Origin: a virus
Direction: 5' to 3' (one strand)
Virus record (IMG/VR): IMGVR_UViG_3300014496_000004
Span: 1-48,566 of that record
DNA: 48,566 nt
Every line of letters starts with the position of its first letter. Within the stretch, counting starts at the first letter, position 1. Under the pieces are notes generated by a model. That model was not told the DNA's origin. It was given only the letters and a program-made list of their open reading frames with translations, and did no database searches. This document shows positions 15,310-23,900 of this stretch, piece by piece. Made by a program: the position numbers and the translations under genes.

Positions 15310-15909
15310 ATGAATCAAGTAACTCAGGATTACGGAACTGGTCAGAAGGCCAAAGAGATTATCATGGCCGGTGGCAACCTTGAGGTTGCAACCCTCGTGG
15401 CGACCGGCGACGTAACTGGCGCAGCCTTTACCGGGCTTGGTTATACGGCCTCGGATACGGGCGGAGTGCTGACAGACAAACCCCCGACCTTTAAAGAAGT
15501 AAAGGTTACGGGTCAGAACGATCCGGTGAAACGCAAAGCCGGTGATCGAGACGTGCAGTTCAAGGTCGTGCTCTCACAGGCAACGGCTAAGAACTTAATG
15601 TATGCCTCGGGCGGAGCGGATGCCGATTGGAACGTCGCGGGATACTTTCTCGGCGGTAAATCGCAGGATGCACCTCTTCGGACATGGCGTTACACCGTGC
15701 AGAATGACGACGACAATACCCAAGATCAGCGGGTTTACATTCCCGCAGGTCGTGTCGTAGATGCCGTTGAAGTCAAATATGCCGATGGCGACGCCGTTGG
15801 ACTTGCACTGACGATTAAGGCATACGAAGTAACTGGCGCAGTCACGCTGGGTGCTGCAGGACCATCGCTTATCGGTTTCCGGTACGCAATGCAAGCTGGC
15901 TCATTCTAA
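15310..15909 (+). CDS. tail tube protein, paralogue 1
   Basis: A 199-residue protein. The ATG at 15310 is preferred over the TTG just before it because the paralogue downstream begins with the same MNQVTQDYGT and the AGGAAAGG site is well placed. It shares long blocks with the next gene (FKEVKVTGQND, DRDVQFKVVLSQAT, YFLGGKSQDAPLRTWR, QNDDDNTQDQR, DAVE-KYADGDA-GLALTIKAYE), so the pair is a clear tandem duplication. The beta-rich composition fits a major tail (tube) protein. This shorter copy lacks the inserted domain of its partner. Confidence 0.78.
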   Translation: MNQVTQDYGTGQKAKEIIMAGGNLEVATLVATGDVTGAAFTGLGYTASDTGGVLTDKPPTFKEVKVTGQNDPVKRKAGDRDVQFKVVLSQATAKNLMYASGGADADWNVAGYFLGGKSQDAPLRTWRYTVQNDDDNTQDQRVYIPAGRVVDAVEVKYADGDAVGLALTIKAYEVTGAVTLGAAGPSLIGFRYAMQAGSF

Positions 15910-15923
15910 TATAGGAGAACTGA

Positions 15924-16823
15924 ATGAATCAAGTCACCCAAGACTACGGTACTAACAACAAGAGCAAAGAGATTATCCTCTCCGGTGGAAACCTTGAGTA
16001 TGCGGGTCTTATTGCCGGTGAGCTTAATCTTCAGATTACGGAAGCAGGAGATGCGAGCGCTCAGTTGTCGAACTGGGCGCTGAGTGGCTTAACGACTGCA
16101 AATCAGAACGGCGGACTTCTCTACTGGACGCTTCGCCAGGTAACTGGCGTAACGACGGTCAGCCTCTACAAGGAATCAGCGCACACGAATCTTGTAGCTG
16201 CTGGTTCTTGTCAGGGGAATGGAGTCATTCACTTGCTTTCACAAAATGCAAGTGGAATATCGGGCGCTGTCACTGTCGCTTATACAATAGACGACACAGA
16301 CGCTCCTAACCAACTCTCGTTCGCAACAATTCCTACCTCTCCTGCATGGGTAGGTGTTGGATATACAGCCGCAGACACAGGCGGGACGCTGACAGACAAA
16401 GCTCCCTCGTTCAAAGAAGTCAAGGTTACGGGTCAGAATGATGCAGTGAAACGCAAGGCGTTGGACAGAGATGTTCAGTTTAAGGTTGTTCTGAGCCAAG
16501 CGACACTTGCAAATATGAACCTGGCAACTGGTGGTAATGATGCGACCGACGTAGCCGCTTCTTACTTCCTCGGCGGAAAATCTCAGGACGCTCCACTTCG
16601 GACGTGGCGATTCACTGTCCAAAATGATGATGACAACACGCAGGATCAACGTCTCATTATCCCGGCAGGAAAAGTCATTGACGCGGTTGAAGCGAAATAC
16701 GCTGACGGCGATGCCATTGGACTTGCCTTGACGATTAAGGCATACGAAACACCATCCGGTGTTACGTTTAATGGCGTGAGTCTCACCGGCTTCCGCTACC
16801 TGATCTCCGCAGCTTCTTACTAG
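15924..16823 (+). CDS. tail tube protein, paralogue 2, with inserted domain
   Basis: A 299-residue protein with the same start and C-terminal body as the 199-residue copy just upstream. About 107 residues (roughly 31-138) are inserted after GGNLE, ending near PAWVGVGYTA where the homology resumes. The insert is beta-rich and Thr/Gly/Ser-rich (LNLQITEAGDASAQLSNWALSG ... VTVAYTIDD), like the Ig/carbohydrate-binding decorations often attached to tail tubes. A terminator follows, as expected for the most heavily expressed tail gene. Both copies may co-assemble, or one may be a minor, decorated subunit. Confidence 0.78.
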   Translation: MNQVTQDYGTNNKSKEIILSGGNLEYAGLIAGELNLQITEAGDASAQLSNWALSGLTTANQNGGLLYWTLRQVTGVTTVSLYKESAHTNLVAAGSCQGNGVIHLLSQNASGISGAVTVAYTIDDTDAPNQLSFATIPTSPAWVGVGYTAADTGGTLTDKAPSFKEVKVTGQNDAVKRKALDRDVQFKVVLSQATLANMNLATGGNDATDVAASYFLGGKSQDAPLRTWRFTVQNDDDNTQDQRLIIPAGKVIDAVEAKYADGDAIGLALTIKAYETPSGVTFNGVSLTGFRYLISAASY

Positions 16824-16845
16824 ACACACCGAATTACCCTTCAAA

Positions 16846-16880
16846 GAGGCGGTCAATCTATCGACCGCCTCGATTCTTTT
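16846..16880 (+). terminator. intrinsic terminator after tail tube genes
   Basis: GAGGCGGTC / GACCGCCTC with an 8-base loop, followed by GATTCTTTT. Partial termination here would make tail tube message exceed that of downstream tail genes. Confidence 0.75.
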
Positions 16881-16900
16881 ACTAACCCAATAGGAAAACA

Positions 16901-17455
16901 ATGGTAGAAACTACCCCCAGCGGGCAATCATCCGCAACGTACCAGCTCGTCGATGACTCGAAAGTCTATCAACGGGTTCTTGTAGCTGGCCAGGAAGTCG
17001 AAATCATTCGACTGTTAGCTAGTGTCTTTAATCAACTTCTCTCGTCTGGAAAAAAGATTGAAACGCTCGACCCAACGAATCTCGTCAACCTACTCTCAGG
17101 TGATGCGTTGGCCAATTTCTTCGGTGTCGTCCTTATCAAAGAGAACGAGACCCCGATGTCACTCGCTCGCGTCAAAGACTTCGTTGCGAGAGGAAAGGAA
17201 TTCCTTTTCGGTATGCAGAACGGCGATGAAGAGAGTGTGTTAGTTGATTTTTTTCAATTAAACAAGCCGAAAATCGCGACTCTTTTACACCGGTTCGGAA
17301 TCGAGATCGACGACTTGACCAAAACACTCTCCGCAATGTTGAACGAAGCCTTACCCGCATTTCAGAGTTCTTCGCCCACAGATGGGGACAAGACCCAACA
17401 ACCGTCCTCTGGAGTTATACAGTCGGCGAGTTCAACAAGTTCGTTACAATCTTAA
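16901..17455 (+). CDS. tail assembly chaperone, short form (G-like)
   Basis: A 184-residue protein directly after the tail tube genes, the place of the lambda gpG-like chaperone. The central part is helical (QEVEIIRLLASVFNQLLSSGKK ... LHRFGIEIDDLTKTLSAMLNE). The last 35 residues turn into a Ser/Thr/Gln-rich run with no structure, as expected where a second frame overlaps. It would coat the tape measure protein during tail assembly. A strong AGGAAAAC site lies upstream. Confidence 0.72.
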   Translation: MVETTPSGQSSATYQLVDDSKVYQRVLVAGQEVEIIRLLASVFNQLLSSGKKIETLDPTNLVNLLSGDALANFFGVVLIKENETPMSLARVKDFVARGKEFLFGMQNGDEESVLVDFFQLNKPKIATLLHRFGIEIDDLTKTLSAMLNEALPAFQSSSPTDGDKTQQPSSGVIQSASSTSSLQS

Positions 17456-17547
17456 ACGAAGAGAAAAAGAAAGATAAGAACGCTGGATCGACAGAACAAA
17501 TCTCGGTTCAGGATTTCCTCAACAAGCGCTCGGTGATGCTGGGATAA
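17248..17547 (+). CDS. -1 frame extension of the tail chaperone (GT-like)
   Basis: In the -1 frame relative to the short chaperone, an open stretch runs from 17248 (just after a TGA at 17245) to TAA at 17545-17547, with no ATG, GTG or TTG to start it. The C-terminal half (SEFFAHRWGQDPTTVLWSYT, then GEFNKFVTILNEEKKKDK) reads as real protein, and the stop overlaps the next ATG (TAATG). A ribosomal frameshift is therefore inferred. T-TTT-TTT at 17248-17254 is a canonical slippery heptamer in the right phase. However, the product-like sequence begins only near 17360, so a later, non-canonical slip is also possible. Confidence 0.6.
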   Translation, partial: FFSIKQAENRDSFTPVRNRDRRLDQNTLRNVERSLTRISEFFAHRWGQDPTTVLWSYTVGEFNKFVTILNEEKKKDKNAGSTEQISVQDFLNKRSVMLG

Positions 17548-17858
17548 TGGAAACACTCATATACACTATTGTGGCTGCGGTTTTTGGTGCGCTTCTCGGC
17601 GTCATCGGTTACATGATTAAGGAACGATTCAAGGAGCAACAGAGTAAGATCGTTGCCCTCGAAGGTAAGCATGAAAGTAATATGGTAGAAATGGGCGCAA
17701 TAAAGTCCAACTACCTCACGCGATTCGCAGACATGAAAGCCGACATCGAGAGACTTCGCGGCGGTCTCATTATGGTCGAGTCAAATATTATTCAGGTTGT
17801 CGGTAAAGAGATTGGCGATCTCAAGACTACAATCATCAGAATACAAGGAGAGCGATGA
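17547..17858 (+). CDS. small membrane protein, holin- or spanin-like
   Basis: A 103-residue protein with one N-terminal transmembrane segment (LIYTIVAAVFGALLGVIGYMI, about 4-24) followed by a coiled-coil-like helix and a second helix, facing one side of the membrane. Overlaps on both sides (TAATG, ATGA) put it in the tail/lysis cluster three genes before the tape measure. It is two genes upstream of the lytic transglycosylase, so a holin/XhlA-like or inner-membrane spanin role is plausible, but it is unproven. Confidence 0.55.
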   Translation: METLIYTIVAAVFGALLGVIGYMIKERFKEQQSKIVALEGKHESNMVEMGAIKSNYLTRFADMKADIERLRGGLIMVESNIIQVVGKEIGDLKTTIIRIQGER

Positions 17859-18589
17859 ACAAACTCTTAACTGGGATGGTGTTCGGCGATCTGCATAGTC
17901 CTTGGCAAGACAACCTCATGGTGAGACTTGCACGGAAAGTTATCGACGACATCAAACCAAAACAGATCGTCTTGGTGGGCGATCAGTTGAATTTTGCGGC
18001 CTACTCATCGCACGGCGCAAGGAAGAACGAAGTCCCTGGTGAGAACGTGAAGAAGGATTTCAAGGAGTGCGAAAAGACTCTCGACACCCTCTTCGATGGA
18101 GTTAAGGCTGAACTCGTTTGGATGGATGGAAACCACGACGCTTGGCAGGATGACTACTTTACAGAATATCCCGCCTTCTACGATGAAGCGATTCACCGCT
18201 ACAACAAGCTCAAACTTGCAAAGAGAGGTTTCAAACGGATCATTCCATTTAAGGGAGTCTTTAAGTCGGGTAAATTGCACTTCACACATGGTTGGAGAGC
18301 CGGTGTCAACGCAGTAAGGACTCATCTCGTGAATGACTACAAAGCTAGTTTCGTAATGGGTCACATTCACAAGTCAGACACGGCGACAAGTTCCAACATT
18401 CAGGGCAACATCATCCAAGGTTACTCTGTGGGCTGTATGTCGAAATTAAACTTCCGGTATGCAGCACAGCCGACATCGAATCACGGGTTTGGAATCTATT
18501 ACGTGCTGCCCAATGGAAATTTCAGTTTCCATAACATCGTAGCAATCAACAGATCATTCATTTATCAAGGACAACTTTACACGCCATGA
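17855..18589 (+). CDS. calcineurin-like metallophosphoesterase
   Basis: A 244-residue phosphoesterase with all metal-ligand motifs: GDLH (11-14), GDQ (D43), GNHD (92-95), H145 and GHIH (169-172). The substrate is unknown; relatives hydrolyse nucleotides, nucleic acid ends or phosphoproteins. There is no signal peptide. It is located in the tail/lysis cluster between a membrane protein and the transglycosylase, with ATGA overlaps on both sides. This is an unusual place for such an enzyme, which may act on nucleotides together with the fused nucleotide protein two genes on. Confidence 0.88.
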   Translation: MNKLLTGMVFGDLHSPWQDNLMVRLARKVIDDIKPKQIVLVGDQLNFAAYSSHGARKNEVPGENVKKDFKECEKTLDTLFDGVKAELVWMDGNHDAWQDDYFTEYPAFYDEAIHRYNKLKLAKRGFKRIIPFKGVFKSGKLHFTHGWRAGVNAVRTHLVNDYKASFVMGHIHKSDTATSSNIQGNIIQGYSVGCMSKLNFRYAAQPTSNHGFGIYYVLPNGNFSFHNIVAINRSFIYQGQLYTP

Positions 18590-19257
18590 TAAAACACAAA
18601 CTAATACGGCGATTACTACTGATAGCATTACTCTTCATGCCCTTGGGTATGGCGTTGCCTGGGGAGACAGCAGCGAAGAAAATCAGTGACGAACTCGCCG
18701 TAGGGAAGTATGCGACACTCTTTCAAGAGACATCGACAAAGTATCACATGGATTGGCGTGTAATCGCGTCGATTGCACTCAGGGAGTCTCGCTGCAATCC
18801 GCACGTCAAACCCTTGAAAGAAAAGGCGTGGATTTATTATACGGATAGGCACGGCAAAGCCCTACACATTAAGGGACATGGCGTTGCCGATATACAAGCC
18901 CAGGCAGAAGCTATCCTTGGCGGTGACGAATTTGAATTTCAGACGCACGCTCACGGCATCACACAACTCGTCGGCAGTGTCCTGCGGGAATTAGGATATA
19001 CTAAAAAATATCCTCCCGTGACGGTCGAGGAACAGATTTACTACACCGACCTCCACTTAACTCGACTCATTCAATCCTTCACAGCCAAATACAATCGCCC
19101 GCCGAATCCAGTTCAAATCTTTGCTCTCTACAACGGAGGTTATCGGTCAGTTACAGAGTTCGGAGTTCAACCCTGGGTCGAAGCATACGCGGTTCATGCG
19201 ATGCTCTATTACTACAAAGTTCAACTCATGCAATCAATTTACATACCGATCCAATGA
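18586..19257 (+). CDS. secreted lytic transglycosylase (endolysin candidate)
   Basis: A 223-residue protein with a signal peptide or signal anchor (IRRLLLIALLFMPLGMALPG, about 8-27) followed by a goose-lysozyme/Slt-like domain. The catalytic Glu is E67 in ALRESRCNP, GITQLV lies at 124-129 and an ALYNGG-type motif near 175-181. It would cleave peptidoglycan. The signal sequence and the neighbouring membrane protein suggest a holin-regulated or SAR-like endolysin. A virion-associated tail lysin is the alternative, because it sits in the tail operon. Confidence 0.82.
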   Translation: MIKHKLIRRLLLIALLFMPLGMALPGETAAKKISDELAVGKYATLFQETSTKYHMDWRVIASIALRESRCNPHVKPLKEKAWIYYTDRHGKALHIKGHGVADIQAQAEAILGGDEFEFQTHAHGITQLVGSVLRELGYTKKYPPVTVEEQIYYTDLHLTRLIQSFTAKYNRPPNPVQIFALYNGGYRSVTEFGVQPWVEAYAVHAMLYYYKVQLMQSIYIPIQ

Positions 19258-19264
19258 GGACTCA

Positions 19265-19909
19265 ATGCTAGTCTACGTTTCAGGAAAATACTCAGCGTCG
19301 ACAAAAGAAGGAATTGCTGCAAATATCAAAGCAGCCGAAGAGGTTGCTCGTTATTTATGGTCATGCGGACACGCGGTAATATGTCCACACACGAACACGG
19401 CCTTCTTTGACGATATCCCAGGAGTCGGCTATGAATCCTTCATTCAGGGAGACCTTCAAATCGTTCGACGTTGTGACGCTATGGTGATGGTGCCCGGATG
19501 GGAGACGAGTCTCGGAGCTAACAGGGAGCGTGACTACGCAATCGAACTTGGGATTCCTGTCCATCAATATCCATGCGTCTTAGAACTTCATCCGGTAGAA
19601 GTTCGCTGCCCGGTGCAAGTACAGGCGTTTATGGAACAACTGATGCTCCAGTATCGAACCCATCTCAAGAAAAATAAAGACTATTCACCCGCAAACATCG
19701 CCGGGACCGGAGAGATCGGACTTGTCACAAGGCTTTGGGATAAAATGGCTCGTCTTATGTCGCTTACCGGTTTCAAAATTACGATCACAGAGAGCGAGTT
19801 CACTCAGCCTCAGACCCCGGAGAATGAAAGTATCGAAGATACTTTTCTTGACCTCTCGAATTACGGCATCATCGCGAAACTCTATCACAATGGAAAGTGG
19901 GGCAAGTAG
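19265..19909 (+). CDS. fusion: DUF4406 (deoxyribosyltransferase-like) plus DUF1599-like domain
   Basis: A 214-residue protein. The ATG at 19265 follows GAGG; an earlier in-frame ATG lies inside the previous gene. Residues 1-105 match the DUF4406 / nucleoside 2-deoxyribosyltransferase-like pattern (YVSGKYS ... AAEEVARYLWSCGHAVICP ... CDAMVMVPGWETSLGANRE). Residues about 125-214 match the DUF1599 (nucleotide-modification-associated) pattern (KNKDYSPANIAGTGEIGL, RLWDKMARL, DTFLDLSNYGIIAKL). Both domains occur in phages near nucleotide metabolism or DNA modification genes. The fusion suggests consecutive steps on one nucleotide, but the substrate is unknown. Confidence 0.72.
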   Translation: MLVYVSGKYSASTKEGIAANIKAAEEVARYLWSCGHAVICPHTNTAFFDDIPGVGYESFIQGDLQIVRRCDAMVMVPGWETSLGANRERDYAIELGIPVHQYPCVLELHPVEVRCPVQVQAFMEQLMLQYRTHLKKNKDYSPANIAGTGEIGLVTRLWDKMARLMSLTGFKITITESEFTQPQTPENESIEDTFLDLSNYGIIAKLYHNGKWGK

Positions 19910-20449
19910 ATGCAAATACAATTCGGAGGCGGAACGTTATTTGTCAACCTAGCCGATCAAACCTACAACAACGTAGGAATCTTTACTTCTGTCGGCGGCA
20001 CAGACAAAGAAAACGGCGGAGTAATGCGGATAGGCCAGCCGCGAGTCAAACAGGTTTTTACTGAGAACGATCACGATGAACCCTCGGCAGAGTGGACAGA
20101 GGGACGAGATATCTACTTCGACGTAACACTCGCAGAGATGACGCTCAACAATTTCGCCCTCGCTTTAGGTCTCAACCCCAACATTATTGGCTCTGACGAT
20201 TCAGCGACATACCTTACCGTGGTTGGCTCAGAGCCTATTGTTTATTTTCCGGCCATCTATCAAGTCCCTCAGTTTGAACTGACGAACAAGTTCTACTGGC
20301 TCACACTCCCAAAATGTGAGATTCTTAACGCGGTCGAAGTCGGATTTAAGGATGACGAACCAGTTCAGTTAAAACTTTCTCTTAAGGCGCACAAAGCAAC
20401 ATCGGGGACGTTGGCTGGGATGAAGTTTCAGATTAAAAAGGACAAGTAA
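19910..20449 (+). CDS. third tail-tube-like protein
   Basis: A 179-residue protein starting immediately after the previous stop. It shares the order of the two tail tube paralogues at lower similarity: GGVMRI...VKQVFTENDHDEP, then GRDIYFDVTLAEMTLNNFALALG (compare DRDVQFKVVLSQAT), then NAVEVGFKDDEPVQLKLSLKAHKATSGTLAGMKF (compare DAVEAKYADGDAIGLALTIKAYETPSG). I infer the same tube fold, perhaps a tail-tip or tube-initiator variant, since it lies next to the tape measure. Confidence 0.6.
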   Translation: MQIQFGGGTLFVNLADQTYNNVGIFTSVGGTDKENGGVMRIGQPRVKQVFTENDHDEPSAEWTEGRDIYFDVTLAEMTLNNFALALGLNPNIIGSDDSATYLTVVGSEPIVYFPAIYQVPQFELTNKFYWLTLPKCEILNAVEVGFKDDEPVQLKLSLKAHKATSGTLAGMKFQIKKDK

Positions 20450-20946
20450 TGTCTCAATATACTTACGAGACTAACTTTCCAGAAGTAATAGCGGCTATTG
20501 AGAACGCAGCGCAAAGAGGTCTCGCCCGTATCGTTTCGGAGTTAGCGGAACAGGCTCGAAGAAGTGGATCGTATGACGATCGGACCACGAATCTCCGGAC
20601 GCTGATAACCCCAAACATTGAGCGTTCCGACGACGTACCAGAGAATCAGTATACCTGTCTCCCGGTCACTTATTTTGACAACTTCCTAGGCGTGGAGGTT
20701 GCCGATATAAAATACCTGCCTCCCGAAGACTTCTATATCCCAAAAGTCGAGGCGATGGGAGTAGAAATTACTGCTCGCGTTTCCGCTCTTATGCCTTACG
20801 CTGCTGCGGTCGAGTCGAGGGGTTACGATGTCCTTTCACAGGTCTTCACTGGATTTATTTCCAATCCACAACAATACTTTTCTGAAATACAAGACGAGAT
20901 AGCGCGGAACGAAGTAGCTTCGTCGCTAACCGTCAGACAAGGTTAA
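20449..20946 (+). CDS. minor tail protein (probable)
   Basis: A 165-residue protein between the third tube-like gene and the tape measure, start coupled by TAATG. The N-terminus is helical (EVIAAIENAAQRGLARIVSELAEQARR) and the end contains PYAAAVESRGYDVL. This resembles HK97 gp10-like neck proteins, which bear a similar YA..lE.G motif. The evidence is weak beyond that motif and gene order. Confidence 0.45.
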   Translation: MSQYTYETNFPEVIAAIENAAQRGLARIVSELAEQARRSGSYDDRTTNLRTLITPNIERSDDVPENQYTCLPVTYFDNFLGVEVADIKYLPPEDFYIPKVEAMGVEITARVSALMPYAAAVESRGYDVLSQVFTGFISNPQQYFSEIQDEIARNEVASSLTVRQG

Positions 20947-20948
20947 TT

Positions 20949-23900
20949 ATGCCAGGTGTAGGTGCAATGAGCGGTCAGAGTCTAGGACGACTCTTTTTTG
21001 AAATGTCCATTGTAGACAATGGAAGATTCAGCGCCGTTCTAAAGAAGGCACAGGAACAACTTGACGCTGTAAATACGAGACTTGGTATAACTGCGTCCTC
21101 TTCGACGGACGTGGTGCGATCGCAAGGAGCTATAGTTAAGGAATTGGACGCGACCAATGCGAAACTAGCCTTAGCAGAAAAAGCTCACAAGTCTCTTGCT
21201 GATTCGGTAAGACTGTCGGCTGAAAAAGGTGACGCTGCTTGGGCGCACTCCACCGCGAATCTCGAAGTCGAGATAAAGAAACAGAAGGACATGCTTGCTC
21301 AGTTGCAGCTCCGCTACGATGCGATGAATGCCAACAAGCAAGCATCGCTTTCCGGGGTTGTATTGGCCGGACAGATCGGTAAAACGATCAACAATAAGAA
21401 TTATGCAGAGGAACGACTTGGTATTCTCGGACCGAGCGCTCCCGGCGTTTCGGCTGTAGACGAAGAGAGAATAACTCAAGCGGATGCGAAAGTTCAACAA
21501 TTACGTGCATCTCAAAGTGCTCTCCAGGCAGAATTGGCAGCCTCGACTGCCGCAGTAGGTCTCGCCGGCGTTGAAACTGTCGACGTTCTCGGAAATCAGA
21601 TCGTCGCGGCTGGAATAAAGTTGGACATGCTCTCAATGAAGATGCAGTCCTTCGGTCGAACCTTCATGTTTCAGTGGTCGATTGCCGCAGGAGTTGTGAC
21701 GGGCTTTATTGAGAAAATGGCCATCGACTTCGACAAGAATATGGGCGAAGTTCGGCGCACGACTCAGATGACTCGCGTGGAGATAAGTGGACTCGGAGAC
21801 GACTTCCTTAAGATGTCGAAAGACTCTCCAATGGCGAACGCGGCCAATGGTCTTGCGGAGATCGCTGGGGTAGCCGGTGCGTCCGGTGTTAAGGGGCGTG
21901 AAGAGATCGGCAAATTCTCGGACTCAATTCTGCGGCTGACCGCAGTATCAGACGGTCTCGATGCGAAAGAGACTGCTAAGAAGATGATTGAGATTACGAG
22001 AGCCTTCGGAGATACTACTGACAAGGTAGACCGTTACGGCGATGTCATCTCTCGCGTTGCGAATGAGTCTTCGGCTTCCTATGAAGACGTTATCAACTTC
22101 ATTCAGATTTCCTCGGGCGCTGCACAGGCGTTACATATTACATTCGGCGAGGTTGCTTCCCTGGGTTCTGCTCTAGTCGGTTTAGGAATACCGGCACAGA
22201 AAGCAGGCACCGCTCTCACGAACTTGTTTACGAAGATGCTCACTGAGCCGCAAGTGTTCGCCGCTCAAATGGGAATCTCGACAGCAAAGTTCGAGCAATC
22301 AGTAAAAGATAATGCCGTAGGAGCATTAGTTAGCTGGCTGGAAGCCATGAAGAACGTCCATGACGAATTTGAACTCGGCAAGGACTTCGACGAACTTGGA
22401 ATTAAGGGAGTGCGGACGGGCGCAGTATTACTCAAGTTAAAGAGTGAAGGTCTCGAACCGTTGCAGAGGATGTTGGGAATCGTTCAAGACACAATGGCGA
22501 ATGGCGGGTACGTCACCGATCAATACAACGTCAAAGCTCAAACGATGTCCGGGCAGATGTCGGAAGCAGCCAACCAAGGTAAGGAGTTGGCGATTCGCAT
22601 GGGTTCTGATTTATTCCCCGTGCTCAAGAGTTTCCTTTCAATCTTTGAAGAGATATTCGCCGCTCTCCGTGAGGCCGGACCGTTGAAGGACATCATTCTC
22701 GCTATGGCGATGATGACGACTCTCGCCGGTCCTCTTGCACTCGTCTTTGGAAACCTCGGACGATTCGTCGCCGGGTGGATAACGAAGATAGGAGAGGCAA
22801 GAATAGCCGTTGCCGCATTAGGAACTGAAAGCGTGACGATGGGAGAAAAGATGTCTGCCGCAGCCGGTGCGATCGGTACGGCAAACCTCTGGATAGCTGG
22901 TCTGGTAATTGGTTTGACCGCTTTAACGGCGATCATGTCTTATTACTCCGAAGCGACTTACAAGGCACAGCAAAATCAGAGTGCCTTTAACGATGAAATG
23001 ACTGAGACGCTGAGAAAACGGAAGGACGAGAAAGAGCAAGTCGTCCAGACTTTAGCGTCGATGCAGACTCTCGCAGAGAAACAGAATCGCACGAAAGAGG
23101 AACAAGCCCAATTCAACAAACTCGCTGACGATCTCAACCGACTGGCTCCCGATTACATCGACAAGAATAAACTCTACGGCGATTCATTGAAATACATTGC
23201 CGACAAAGCAGTCCTAGCGAAAAAAGGATTGTCGGATGCGGCTGACGCTGTAGATGACTTTGCGCGAAGGGCTAGATTCTCGGCTCTCGGAGGAAAAGGC
23301 GGAGAAGTAGCACAGGCGAGTGATAAACTCGGCGATCTCTTCTATGGAGAGGGTGGAAGTTCTACCGCAGACCTCACTAAGAGACTCCAATTCCTGACTC
23401 AGATGAATCAGGGTTCTGATAATAGGGCAGCCGGAGCGGCTAACTTGCGAGACTCGCTTAACTCGTCGATGGCCGGTATTCGAGATGCAATTCAAAACGG
23501 CAAAGGTGAACAAGCCGCTTCGATGATTCAAGCGCTCGGAGGCTCTCTTGAGGGTTACAACAATGGAATCCTGAGTCGAGCACAGGCAGGCAAGGCAGAC
23601 AAGACAGATGAGGAAATTTCCAAGTCGGTCGAGAACGAAATAGCCTTCCTTGGGAGACTTGAAGCAGCGTTAAAACTCTTAATGGATAAGCGCAAAGAGT
23701 TGGATGACTTAACGAAGGCTGGTGTATTTACAAAGCCAACTCCTTCTAGTTCGGGATCCGGTTCCGGAACCACTCGTGTCACACTGAAAGACCTCCAAGA
23801 AGAGTTTGACGCTCAGAAGGTCTTGAATGATGGAATTCGACAGGCTATCAAGGACAAACAAGAAGCTGTGGCTGCTGAAGGTGTTACGACTACAGCGAAA

